From: Parashewanella spongiae
Lineage (GTDB): Bacteria; Pseudomonadota; Gammaproteobacteria; Enterobacterales; Shewanellaceae
Direction of reading: 5' to 3'
DNA length: 64,000 bases
Assembly (NCBI RefSeq): GCF_004358345.1
Contig: NZ_CP037952.1
Span: 2,976,001-3,040,000, forward strand
Positions 37,559-47,049 of the stretch are shown one piece after another; position 1 is the stretch's first letter, and every line of letters starts with the position of its first letter. The notes under the pieces were generated by a model. The model was given only the letters and a program-made list of their open reading frames with translations. It was not told the DNA's origin and did not search any database. The translations under genes were made by a program, and so were the position numbers.

Positions 37559-37629
37559 TGATAGAGTGTCACAAGGCGGCTACACTTTGCAACACTCTTA
37601 TAAAGAAAGACTCCCAACTATTCAAAGAA

Positions 37630-39600
37630 TTATCTCAACAGATGTAAAAAGTGCATGTGTTTTTCGTATTGATCAATGATATCCCCAATAACCTGTACCT
37701 TGGTATATCCCATGATGTCATAATCCTGCCCGCCTTCATTCAAGAATACTTCCGCTCGAGAGTACTTCAAACTCGACTCATCACCTTCATCATTCGCGAA
37801 GCTGGGTTGTAAATTAGAACGTGAAATAATAGTGTACGTAAAATCACGTTCATCACCATGCAAAACTCTTAAAGAAGGCGAGCCTTTTCCATCAAGTTTT
37901 ACTTCACTTTGCACGCCTTGTTTTTCAAGCTCATCTACCACGGCTCTCATAGCAGGCGTAGCGACTTCGACAATAAATTGCCTTACATCGGACTTACCGG
38001 AAAAACTCACCAAGTTAGCCAAACGGTCTTGCCACTGAATTAATTGTTTACCGACTTTTGGCGTTAATGTGGTTTGCGCCAAACTATCTTTTTTAGTGGC
38101 ATCAATACCTAGTGCTTTAAACAGGCCATACATTGACACTAATAAAATTATTGAAAATGGCAATGCTGTCATGATAGTCGCTGTCTGCAATGCCTTAAGC
38201 CCACCTACTAGCATGAGAATTAATGCTACAGTACCAATCAAACTTGACCAAAAAATTCGTTGCCAAGTTGGCGTGTTACTATTTCCACCAGATGAAAGCA
38301 TGTCGATAACCATGGCACTAGAATCAGAAGATGTAACAAAAAACAACACCACCATAATAATTGCGATAAAAGACAAAAGGCTGGAAAACGGAAAGTGCTC
38401 TAAGAATTTGAATAAAGCTAAAGAAACATCTTGCTGAACGACTGTTCCAAGGTCAACAGCACCTTGGTTCATGATCATATCAATCGCACTATTACCAAAT
38501 ACCGTCATCCAAATAAATGTGAGCAATGTGGGAACAAACAAGACTCCGCAAACAAATTCTCTGATTGTCCTGCCTTTAGATATTCGAGCAATGAACATTC
38601 CAACAAAAGGAGACCATGACAACCACCAAGCCCAATAAAAGAGTGTCCATCCTCCCATCCAATCTGTCGGCTTGTATGCGTAGAGGTTAAATGTTTTATC
38701 GATAATATCTGAAAGATAACTCCCCGTATTTTGCACAAACAATTGCAAAAGAGTTGAAGTTGGCCCTAGCACTACAACGAAGATAACCAGCAGAATAGCC
38801 AAACCTAGGTTCGCTTGAGAAAGGATTTTAATGCCTTTGTCCAAACCTGATACTAAAGATAATGTTGCCAAACAAGTAATACCAACAATAAGCCCAATTT
38901 GAACAGTCGTACTCACCTCAATATTAAATAGATAATTGAGACCTGAGTTAACTTGTAAAACACCATATCCTAATGCTGTTGCCACACCAAATACTGTACC
39001 TAATATGGCAAATACATCGACAACATGACCCACTATCCCATAAATTCTATCACCAATAATCGGATACAGAGCCGATCTAAGGGTCAAAGGTAGACCATGA
39101 CGATAACCAAAGAAAGCCAATATAAGTGCAACAATTGCATAAATGGCCCAAGCGTGAAGTCCCCAATGGAAAAAAGTAATTTTCAATGATTCTTTAGCGG
39201 CTTGGATTGTACCTGGTTCGCCCGTTGGCGGTGATAGGAAATGCATTACAGGCTCGCCAACCCCAAAAAACATCAAACCAATCCCCATTCCTGCAGAAAA
39301 GAGCATGGAAAACCATGCAGCAAAACTATATTCGGGCTCAGAATGATCAGGGCCAAGTTTGACATCGCCATAACGCGACAAGCCTAAAAACGCCACGCAA
39401 AATAAAATAACTGCAACTACTGCGACATAATACCAGCTCGCATTAAGGATGATTTCATTCTGTAAATAGGCAAAATATTCTGATGCATGTAAAGGAAAAA
39501 AAGATACGTAACAAATAAGTATTAAAATTGATAATGTCGAACCAAAAAAAACGGGTCGATTAATACTTGAGCAAAAACGTGATAATTGATTTTTAGCCAT
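37630..39600 (-). CDS. betT: BCCT-family transporter, BetT-like
   Basis: A 656-aa inner-membrane carrier with 12 predicted helices over residues 15-510 and a long cytoplasmic C-terminal domain (about 510-656), the extension seen in BetT-type choline transporters. Family motifs: GMGIGLMFFGVGEPVMHF in helix 3-4 and FYWAWWLSWSPFVGMFIARIS, which supplies the tryptophan box for quaternary ammonium binding. BCCT carriers import betaine, choline or carnitine with Na+ or H+, often under osmotic stress. No choline-oxidation genes are adjacent, so the substrate (choline versus betaine or related compounds) is not settled. Confidence 0.82.
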   Translation of the reverse strand: MAKNQLSRFCSSINRPVFFGSTLSILILICYVSFFPLHASEYFAYLQNEIILNASWYYVAVVAVILFCVAFLGLSRYGDVKLGPDHSEPEYSFAAWFSMLFSAGMGIGLMFFGVGEPVMHFLSPPTGEPGTIQAAKESLKITFFHWGLHAWAIYAIVALILAFFGYRHGLPLTLRSALYPIIGDRIYGIVGHVVDVFAILGTVFGVATALGYGVLQVNSGLNYLFNIEVSTTVQIGLIVGITCLATLSLVSGLDKGIKILSQANLGLAILLVIFVVVLGPTSTLLQLFVQNTGSYLSDIIDKTFNLYAYKPTDWMGGWTLFYWAWWLSWSPFVGMFIARISKGRTIREFVCGVLFVPTLLTFIWMTVFGNSAIDMIMNQGAVDLGTVVQQDVSLALFKFLEHFPFSSLLSFIAIIMVVLFFVTSSDSSAMVIDMLSSGGNSNTPTWQRIFWSSLIGTVALILMLVGGLKALQTATIMTALPFSIILLVSMYGLFKALGIDATKKDSLAQTTLTPKVGKQLIQWQDRLANLVSFSGKSDVRQFIVEVATPAMRAVVDELEKQGVQSEVKLDGKGSPSLRVLHGDERDFTYTIISRSNLQPSFANDEGDESSLKYSRAEVFLNEGGQDYDIMGYTKVQVIGDIIDQYEKHMHFLHLLR

Positions 39601-39760
39601 ACAGCAAAGACGCCCCCTAAATTTAAATTATTGCCCAATCAATTATCATAGATAATCAAGTATCTTCACTGATTGCGAGTACTGATCAGGAGCAAAGACT
39701 TATCACTTTACAGAAGCCTCATTACTAACTCAAATGATTATCAGTAAAGTGTATTATCAT
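39601..39760. other. Leader of the BCCT gene
   Basis: AT-rich promoter-sized stretch between betT and MITE C; no distinct signal seen. Confidence 0.3.
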
Positions 39761-39979
39761 AAAACATCAGTTGAACGCTGAGTGTATAAGTAACTGTTTG
39801 AGCAATACGATGATTTTATTATCATGTTTTTCACCTAGTGAGTGAAATGCTCTACGCTCACAAGCTTGCTAAAATGGCTGCTATCTGCGTTGTAACTTTT
39901 GCAAGTAGAATAACTACTTGCTGCAAGCTACGCCTTAATATCAGCCATTTTTTTTACGTTTTAGAACGCAGTTTCTAGG
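39761..39979 (+). repeat. MITE C copy 3
   Basis: About 219 bp starting AAAACATCAGTTGAACGC and ending in GAACGCAGTTTCTAGG, with the interior in common with copies at 13756 and 44436. Its right terminal repeat has lost the TCAACTGATG part. A MITE B element is inserted directly at its CTAG end. Confidence 0.7.
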
Positions 39980-40291
39980 GCCTGTTGATCTTTCGTGATT
40001 GTTTTTGCAGCGATAAATTGATTATTTTATGCAAGGCAGAGTTGTGAGGTTTGGTTATTATCGACATACAAAACTGTCGTTACTTCGTTTCCAAATAAGA
40101 AAACGATAACGCAGCACCTTTTATTTAGAAAGAGCGACCAATTTACGCTCTCTCTTTTTTCGATGCTTTTGATCATTCACTGTTTCTGTGTTGTGACCAG
40201 CTCACTTAGATGGCTAAGCATCACTGATCACGCCTTGAACAGATAAATGCTCAAATAGCACAAAATTTAATCCTGAAAGATCAACAGACCC
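39978..40291 (+). repeat. MITE B copy 1
   Basis: 314 bp with terminal repeats GGGCCTGTTGATCTTTC and, inverted, GGGTCTGTTGATCTTTC. Flanked by TA (or CTAG if the overlap is counted) on both sides. Contains a degenerate internal repeat with no open frame. The second copy is at 48652. Confidence 0.8.
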
Positions 40292-40457
40292 TAGGATTAT
40301 AAGGCGAAATTTACAGTGATCACCTTGTTATTAATAAAGAAGCTCAATGAAAAATTTTGTTATAAGGACTAATCTGTTAATATTAGGCAAAATTTTGGCT
40401 GCCTTTGTTTACGATACAATTTTACGAATTGAAGGCTTGATTTATGGATGAACATCG

Positions 40458-41090
40458 GTGAGTCGACACCAAAACCCAGAGCTTAACGCTATAATTCTTT
40501 GCCATTCGTGTGATCTAGTTGTAGCCAAGCGAGCCTTACCATCAAATGTTAGAGCATTATGCCCTCGATGCCATACGGTTCTTTTTGATGCGCCTTTTTG
40601 CACCATTAACGGATTATTAGCGCTTTGCTTAACAGCACTAATATTTTTTATTCCAGCTGTAACTATGTCAGTGCTCGAATTACATTTTTTAGGGAGTGTA
40701 CGAACCGCAACAGTTTTTGATGGAGCTTATATTGTATTTGAACAAGGTTATTGGATTGTTGGATTAGCTGTCTTTATCGTTGCGATAGTCGCGCCCGGTT
40801 TGCTTATCAGTTCAATTTTTTTACAAGCCATCATCGTTAAATCATCGCCTATCACTCCGTTTTGGCTAAAAACATACAAGGCACTTTTAAAAAGTCAAAA
40901 CTTACTAAAACAATTTTCAATGCCTGAAATTTATATCATCAGTTTGCTTGTTACGACATTCAATTTAGCCGACTTTGCGGATATGCATTTTAGTATGGGA
41001 ACATTTTGCTATTCGATGCTTTTTATTACGATGATTTTCTTACAACGTGAATACAACTTAGAATATATGTGGGCACAAGTTAATGATTGA
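40458..41090 (+). CDS. letA: PqiA/LetA-like membrane protein, N-terminal half
   Basis: A 210-aa membrane protein: an N-terminal zinc-ribbon-like pair of Cys motifs (CHSCD and CPRCH near residues 13-40) followed by about four membrane helices. This is one PqiA domain; E. coli LetA (YebS) contains two in a single 427-aa chain. The second domain is encoded by the next gene, which overlaps it by 8 bp. GTG start at 40458, as no better ATG exists in frame. LetA is the inner-membrane partner of the LetB tunnel in lipid transport between membranes. Confidence 0.85.
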   Translation: MSRHQNPELNAIILCHSCDLVVAKRALPSNVRALCPRCHTVLFDAPFCTINGLLALCLTALIFFIPAVTMSVLELHFLGSVRTATVFDGAYIVFEQGYWIVGLAVFIVAIVAPGLLISSIFLQAIIVKSSPITPFWLKTYKALLKSQNLLKQFSMPEIYIISLLVTTFNLADFADMHFSMGTFCYSMLFITMIFLQREYNLEYMWAQVND

Positions 41091-41730
41091 TCATAGCGAA
41101 ATGTCACAGACTAGTAGCACTCAGGGCAATCAAGTTGGCTTATATACTTGCCAAAACTGTAAAAAAGTCAACTTAAGCAAAGCTACAAAATGCTGTCGTT
41201 GCGATACAGCACTCGCTGAACGTGATTTTTTAAGCATTCAAAAAGCTTGGGCTTTATTAATCACTGCAGCCATCTTGTTAGTTCCTGCAAATGTTTACCC
41301 CATCAGCTTGATAACCAAACAAGGAAAAGTAACTGAAGACACTATTTTTTCAGGTATTTTACATACAATACACTTAGGCATGATCCCTATCGCCATTATT
41401 CTTTTTATTGCTAGTATTCTAGTTCCTTGGTTAAAAATCATTGGCCTTGCTACTTATTTAACTGCAATAACTTTCAAAATTCCCATGTCTAAAAGAACAT
41501 TAATGCGTGGTTACCACATCATAGAATGGATTGGTCGATGGTCAATGCTTGACCTATGCGTCATATCATTAACTGTTGCTCTCGTTAATATGGGCCAGCT
41601 ATTAGACGCTAAACCAGGCCCTGCTGCTACAGCATTTGCACTCGTTATTTTATTTACTCAACTTGCCGCTAAAGTACTCGATACCCGACTACTTTGGGAT
41701 CGAATGGACAGTAAACATGATTCAAACTGA
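41083..41730 (+). CDS. letA: PqiA/LetA-like membrane protein, C-terminal half
   Basis: A 215-aa protein with a second zinc-ribbon-like pair (CQNCKK and CCRCD near residues 18-42) and four membrane helices. It corresponds to the second half of LetA. The start lies within the end of the first half (8-bp overlap), and its own stop overlaps the letB ATG by 14 bp, so the three form one coupled operon. The split may be ancestral for this group, since both halves have clean starts and no decay. Confidence 0.85.
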   Translation: MIDHSEMSQTSSTQGNQVGLYTCQNCKKVNLSKATKCCRCDTALAERDFLSIQKAWALLITAAILLVPANVYPISLITKQGKVTEDTIFSGILHTIHLGMIPIAIILFIASILVPWLKIIGLATYLTAITFKIPMSKRTLMRGYHIIEWIGRWSMLDLCVISLTVALVNMGQLLDAKPGPAATAFALVILFTQLAAKVLDTRLLWDRMDSKHDSN

Positions 41731-44359
41731 AACGCCCAAAATTGTCAAAAAGAAACTTTTTTCGCCAGTATGGCTTCTTCCAGTAGTTGCCATAATACTT
41801 GGTATCTGGCTCATCATTCGAGGTATACATGACGCAGGTATTGAGATTGAAATCCATTTTCCTAATGCCACTGGCATTGAAATCGGAAAAACTTTAGTAA
41901 AGTACCAAGGCGTAACTGTTGGTAAGGTGACAGATATTGCCATTGAGCCAGATTTGCGAGGCGTAGAAGTCACAGTAAATATGAACTACCGTGGTATTTC
42001 ATTTTTAAATGAAAATACCCAATTTTGGTTAGTCAGCCCTAAGGCGAGCATTACCAAAATTGAAGGATTAGATACACTATTTTCAGGTAACTATATCGCC
42101 ATTAAACCCGGTGATGGAAACATGGCTCTTCGCTTTGAAGCCAGTCTCGAAGCTCCAGCACAAATGCCAGCCAGTGAAGGAATGCTTGTCACTCTATTTG
42201 CCGACAAGCTCAGTTCACTTGATATTGGTTCTCACGTTTTTTATCGACAAATTCCTGTTGGTAACGTAGTAAGTTACCGTTTAAACCAAGACGACAAAGT
42301 AGCTATTAGCGTTTTCATCCAAAAGCAGTACGCAAATCTTATAAAAAAAGGCACTCATTTTTGGAATTCCTCAGGTGTTCAAATTGATGCTTCGTTATCC
42401 GGTATTTCAGTGAAAAGTGAAAGCCTTGCTTCGCTTATCGCTGGCGGTATTAGCTTTAACTCTCCCAAAGACAGTGAGTCAGCAAAAAGTGGTGATATTT
42501 ATAAACTGTATGATTCAGAAGAGAATGCCTTAGGTGGTAAAGAATTTACAATCACCACTTCTAATGCAGAAAGTGTTAATAAAGGAACTCCAATCAAATA
42601 TAGAGGCGTAAACATTGGTGAGATAGTATCTAAAAGGCTGATCAATTTAGGTCGTGTAGAATTGTCAGCCCGCATTTATCAACATTATGCTCATTTACTC
42701 ACGGGTAGTGCAAAATTTTGGGTAGAAGGCGCTGATATTTCATTATCAGGCATTAAGAACCCTGAAAGATTGATATCTGGCTCAGTGATCAGCTTTTTAC
42801 CCGGTCAAGGCGCCGCAAAGAGTGAATATCCTATTTTAAGCGAAACACCTGATGCAGCAAAACAGAAGAACGTTAAAATAAATATTACCAGTGATCAGAA
42901 CTATGGTTTATCTATTGGTGCCGAAATAAAATACAAAGACATCACTATAGGTAAAATTAGTGCCTTAGCGTTGAATGGTAGTTTTACTCAAGTGGATTTC
43001 ACCGCAGAAATTCGACCTGAATTTAAGCCACTGCTAACGAATAACAGTTACTTTGTGCCTAAATCAGCATTCGCTTTAGAAGCTTCCCTTGATAAAGTCT
43101 CTGTTAAAACAACGGGTATTTCATCGGCCATTACGGGTGCAATTGTTTTAATGAAACATCATGGCAAAACTACCAACTCAACCGCGCAATTCGCATTGTA
43201 TGAATCCCTCGATAATGCAATGAGTATTTTTGAACAATCCAATACTACACTCATCGGCTTGTCCAATAAAAATGCGGCTGATTTACAAAAAGGTTCACTG
43301 GTTTATTATAAAAAAATGCAAATCGGTAAAATACAGTCTGTAAATTGGCAAGCCCAAACTGACTCATTTGACATTAAAGTGGGTATACAAAAAGAATTCA
43401 CATCTTTGCTTTCAAATAAAACCGTTTTTTGGCGTAACAGTGCAGCAAAAATAAATGCTAGTTTGAGTGGAATTGAAGTCGATGTAGCGCCATTACAAGG
43501 TGCATTAAAAGGCAGTATCAGCCTAGGCTTGATAGAAACGTCTCAATACAACAAGCCTAATACGCAACTTTACGACTCTAAAAACCTTGCGCTTAATCAA
43601 GCGCAACCAATTACGATTGTTTTCCCAGCAAGTGTTAAATTAAAAGCCAAGGCTGAAATTCGCTATCAAGGTTTCCAAGTCGGCAAAGTTCAGGCCGTCT
43701 CGCTGAATAAAGATTTAAAATCAGTAACTGTTATAGCCTACTTATACGGCGAATACGCGCGCTACTTTAACAAAACTGACAGTCAGTTTGTTATTATTGA
43801 TGCTGATATCTCGTTAGCTGGTATTACTGCACCTGAAACAATTATCACAGGGCCCTATATTAATGCCATTCCTTCATTAGGGAGTGGTACAAAGATTAAT
43901 ACCACTACTCCAACATCAAACTTTGTCGGAAAGCTTGCGAATGAAACTTATGCAAACTTACCAAAAGGTGCGGTAAAAATATTACTTATAAAGCCAGAAC
44001 TTGGATCAATTAATATGGGCACTCGAATATTCTTTCGCGGCATCGCTATTGGGCAAGTAGACGGTTATAAACTGAGCGCTAATGGTAACGATGTAATGGT
44101 TTTAGCGCATATTACTAAGAAATATGCTCCATTAGTGAATAGCACAAGTAAGTTTTGGAAGCGTTCGGGCATTAAAGTTGATGCAGGACTTTTCTCAGGC
44201 GTTCAAGTTGATACAGGCTCTCTTGAAAATATTCTCGTTGGCGGTATCGCAGTTGCAACAGAGCATTCAACTGATTCAACCAATGCTTTAACTGATTCCT
44301 CTAGTTTTATGCTTCACGATGAAGCCAAGCAGGATTGGATAAAATGGAAATTTAAATAA
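41717..44359 (+). CDS. letB: LetB (YebT) MCE-domain lipid transport tunnel protein
   Basis: An 880-aa protein anchored by one N-terminal helix (residues 14-36) with seven MCE domains in tandem in the periplasm. The repeated turn is visible seven times, for example GKTLVKYQGVTVGKV, GSHVFYRQIPVGNV, GTPIKYRGVNIGEI, GAEIKYKDITIGKI, GSLVYYKKMQIGKI, KAEIRYQGFQVGKV and GTRIFFRGIAIGQV. LetB of E. coli is a hexameric seven-ring tunnel that carries phospholipids between inner and outer membrane. I chose ATG 41717 (MIQTETPK), because the frame upstream to 41636 lies inside letA. It overlaps letA by 14 bp. Confidence 0.93.
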   Translation: MIQTETPKIVKKKLFSPVWLLPVVAIILGIWLIIRGIHDAGIEIEIHFPNATGIEIGKTLVKYQGVTVGKVTDIAIEPDLRGVEVTVNMNYRGISFLNENTQFWLVSPKASITKIEGLDTLFSGNYIAIKPGDGNMALRFEASLEAPAQMPASEGMLVTLFADKLSSLDIGSHVFYRQIPVGNVVSYRLNQDDKVAISVFIQKQYANLIKKGTHFWNSSGVQIDASLSGISVKSESLASLIAGGISFNSPKDSESAKSGDIYKLYDSEENALGGKEFTITTSNAESVNKGTPIKYRGVNIGEIVSKRLINLGRVELSARIYQHYAHLLTGSAKFWVEGADISLSGIKNPERLISGSVISFLPGQGAAKSEYPILSETPDAAKQKNVKINITSDQNYGLSIGAEIKYKDITIGKISALALNGSFTQVDFTAEIRPEFKPLLTNNSYFVPKSAFALEASLDKVSVKTTGISSAITGAIVLMKHHGKTTNSTAQFALYESLDNAMSIFEQSNTTLIGLSNKNAADLQKGSLVYYKKMQIGKIQSVNWQAQTDSFDIKVGIQKEFTSLLSNKTVFWRNSAAKINASLSGIEVDVAPLQGALKGSISLGLIETSQYNKPNTQLYDSKNLALNQAQPITIVFPASVKLKAKAEIRYQGFQVGKVQAVSLNKDLKSVTVIAYLYGEYARYFNKTDSQFVIIDADISLAGITAPETIITGPYINAIPSLGSGTKINTTTPTSNFVGKLANETYANLPKGAVKILLIKPELGSINMGTRIFFRGIAIGQVDGYKLSANGNDVMVLAHITKKYAPLVNSTSKFWKRSGIKVDAGLFSGVQVDTGSLENILVGGIAVATEHSTDSTNALTDSSSFMLHDEAKQDWIKWKFK

Positions 44360-44435
44360 AAAGCTAACTTCTAATTCGATATTATAAATTTATTAACAGC
44401 TAGATTTACAAAGCAGCACTGAACAAAACTTGCTG

Positions 44436-45021
44436 CTTAAACCTAAACATCATTTGAACGCTGAGTATATGATACCAATTACAGTAATTAAATTCCCAGC
44501 TCAGAGCTATGTATGTGTTCAAAGTACAAGTGAAATTGATGAAGACATAGTTATTACCGACATACAAAACTGTCGTTATTACATTGCTACGTTGAGACAG
44601 TTTTGTGTAGTAATTTGGACACATACAAGCTCCCGAAGGGCAAGGCTAAAGGATTCCATTACTATGTTACAAGTTTTTGAATTATCCCGACAAAAGCACT
44701 AAGTGCGTTGAACGCCAGTTTTGTATGGCGGCCGTAGGGAATATAGTACTTCAAACTTGCGCCTTGTACTTAAATCCTTTAGCTCTTGCTGAGTGGGAAG
44801 TTAATTACTGTAATTGGTATGAGTAACTGTTTGAGCAATACGATGATTTTATTATCATGTTCTTCACCCCATGAGTGAAATGCCCTACGCTCACAAGCTT
44901 GTTAAAATGGCTGCTATCTGCGTTATAACTTTTGCAAGTAGAATAATATTTGCTGCAAGCTACGCCTTACTTTTAGCCATTTTTTTTACGCTTGAGAACG
45001 CAGTCAACAGATGTTTCTAGG
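44436..45021 (+). repeat. MITE C copy 2, interrupted by MITE A
   Basis: Left end at AACATCATTTGAACGCTGAG, right end GAACGCAGTCAACAGATGTTTCTAGG, with the MITE A copy 3 inserted between TATATGA and TGAGTAACTG. Without MITE A it would be about 236 bp. A group II intron starts at the next base. Confidence 0.7.
44473..44819 (-). repeat. MITE A copy 3, nested in MITE C
   Basis: 347 bp with TACCAATTACAGTAATTAA ends; TGA is repeated at both sides, and the uninterrupted MITE C sequence at 13756 (read in reverse) contains a single TGA at the same place. That comparison proves the 3-bp duplication. Confidence 0.9.
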
Positions 45022-47032
45022 GAGCGCCACGAAGCGCTTTATTCTGTTGCGGGATTTGTCTCAACGTATACGCAGCCAAGCGATTACATGGCCATAAACC
45101 AGAGACAGCAACGTTATTATTTATAATAAGTCCATCAGGTTGAAACGTACCTGACGGGATAATTACCAGTTCATCCCGAAATCTGACGGGCATGCATAAT
45201 GGGTAACCGCTATGACATGAAGCCCTGTGACAAAGGCCTTGAATAAAGGTTGAGATGCAATGTAGGCCGCAGCATCAAGCGAATTCAGTTAAGCGTCGTA
45301 AATCAAAAAATGAAGATGGGGAGTCTTTCCTAGTTGACGAACCCTGACACAAACAGAGAAGCAACTGGTAAATGCATCTGTTTGATCTTCCGGCGTAATA
45401 TGAAGTGGCATGTATTGAAGGAAATAAAGTGAACGTGGGAGAGCCTGAGTGTTGGAAGGTAGTGACTTGCACTATCCGAATATAAGGTAAACCGAAATTT
45501 CAGATAGGGCGCTCAGGCAGTCGGATGAGCCCATAGTACCGTTAACCGTGAAGACAACATAACTTCACATCAGGGAAGGGGCTCAGTGTTACACCCGTTT
45601 TTTAACGTAACTTTTGAGGTGAAATTGCCATATGGCTAACACTCCAGTAAATATCAGAATATTACAGCGAAAACTTTACTTACGCTCAAAGCTTAACTCG
45701 GAGCTACGATTTTACAGCTTGTACGATAAACTCAGTCGCCTAGATATACTCGAAGAAGCCTATCGACGATGCAAAGCCAATAAAGGCGGAGCAGGAATTG
45801 ATGGCATCACATTCAGTTGTCTAGAGCAGCAAAAGAAAGTCGTTGCGCTGTTAAAAGAAATTCAAACTCAATTACAACAGAAAAACTATCGACCTAGCCC
45901 AGTCAAACGAGTAGAAATACTCAAAGACAACGGCAAAACGCGGAAACTTGGGATCCCGATAATCAGTGACAGAATTGTGCAAATGGCGATGACAATAGTG
46001 ATGCAACCCGTCTACGAACCTCATTTACATGAACACAGTTATGGTTATCGTCCATGTCGAAGCGCCCAGCAAGCGGTAAAAGTCATTGAAATGAGCCTAA
46101 AACAAGGCTATCAGCACGTACTTGATGCTGACTTGAGCGCCTATTTCGATACCATCCCGCACGCTAAGTTGATGGCAAAAGTAGAAAGGCGAATAAGCGA
46201 CAGCAGCTTTCTGAGTTTACTGAAAAGCTTTATCAAAGCGCCCATCAGCATAGAGACGGTCAACGGGAAATGGCGAATAGAAGCAAGCCGATGTGGCACT
46301 CCGCAAGGCGGAGTTATCTCTCCACTACTGGCTAACATCTATCTCAACGATTTCTGTTTGAAAATACACGAAAAAACACCGTGTAAAATCGTTACCTATG
46401 CAGATGATTTTGTTGTACTTCATAAGCAAACCTACACACAAGAGCAACTGGACTGGATAACACAGCAATTAAGTGATGAAGGTCTGAAGCTAAATCAAAG
46501 TAAAACCCACTGTGTGGATATGGGAAAGCTGATGAATGAGTTTGATTTCCTCGGTTTTAACTTTCAACGGATCACAGGCCTCATCAAAGGCACCAGTTAC
46601 ATTAAGATACAGGCGTCTAAGAAGAGCCAAACAAAGCTGAAAAATAAACTCAGAGACATAGTGAAACACCGAACCTCAAATACACTTAGCGTACTGATAA
46701 ATAAAGTTAATCAAGTTCTGAGGGGATGGAAACACTATTTTGGTGGGATAGGTTATCCCAGAGGTGTATTTTTCAGAATAAATGGATTTGTAGTAAACCG
46801 GTTCTATCGCTGGCATCGTCGCTTAAGTCAACGTCGAAGCAAGTATCTATCACGAGGTGCTTACGAAAAATTACGCCAAGCTGGTCTTGAGTATTTACCC
46901 ACGACAAGATGATAAGCAAAGTGAAGGGGCTGAGAGAAGTGTAACAACAGAGCCGTGTGAGGGAAAACCTCATGCACGGAATCGAAGAGGGGCTGCTGGA
47001 TAAGCGATAGCGAAGCCAGTAGCCTACTCTAC
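45022..47032 (+). mobile_element. Group II intron, copy 2 (intact)
   Basis: Begins GAGCGCC and ends CTACTCTAC, 2011 bp, equal in length to copy 1. The ribozyme domains I-IV occupy 45022-45631 and surround the reverse transcriptase gene; domain V (GAGCCGTG, AAAA loop region, CACGG) lies at 46949-46982, domain VI after it. The encoded protein has no HNH/endonuclease domain, which fits the class C or D type introns that target hairpins or DNA replication forks. The 5' exon is the MITE C end, the 3' exon is the dbpA 3' flank. Confidence 0.9.
45632..46912 (+). CDS. ltrA: Group II intron reverse transcriptase/maturase
   Basis: A 426-aa protein: RT fingers and palm with GGAGIDGITF near residue 52, [14 protein letters not shown] near 108, the block [21 protein letters not shown], the catalytic TYADDFVVL near 265, and the maturase (X) domain with INKVNQVLRGWKHYF near 365. 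It ends at GLEYLPTTR with no endonuclease domain. It binds and splices the intron RNA and performs target-primed reverse transcription. A mutated copy is at 11865-13145. ATG 45632 is preceded by GAGG at fair distance. Confidence 0.93.
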   Translation: MANTPVNIRILQRKLYLRSKLNSELRFYSLYDKLSRLDILEEAYRRCKANKGGAGIDGITFSCLEQQKKVVALLKEIQTQLQQKNYRPSPVKRVEILKDNGKTRKLGIPIISDRIVQMAMTIVMQPVYEPHLHEHSYGYRPCRSAQQAVKVIEMSLKQGYQHVLDADLSAYFDTIPHAKLMAKVERRISDSSFLSLLKSFIKAPISIETVNGKWRIEASRCGTPQGGVISPLLANIYLNDFCLKIHEKTPCKIVTYADDFVVLHKQTYTQEQLDWITQQLSDEGLKLNQSKTHCVDMGKLMNEFDFLGFNFQRITGLIKGTSYIKIQASKKSQTKLKNKLRDIVKHRTSNTLSVLINKVNQVLRGWKHYFGGIGYPRGVFFRINGFVVNRFYRWHRRLSQRRSKYLSRGAYEKLRQAGLEYLPTTR

Positions 47033-47049
47033 TTAAAATCAGATAAAAT

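Noticed and set aside
41083-41730. letA split as a frameshift mutation
   Set aside because: Both halves have full zinc-ribbon-like motifs and their own starts with a compact overlap, and no decay is seen.
44430-44702. Open frames of 60-90 codons inside MITE A and MITE C
   Set aside because: They change or vanish between copies of the same repeats, so they are by-products of the repeat sequence.
45632-46912. Reverse transcriptase as a defence RT or diversity-generating element
   Set aside because: The maturase domain, flanking ribozyme domains V/VI and a second copy with identical ends make it a group II intron protein.
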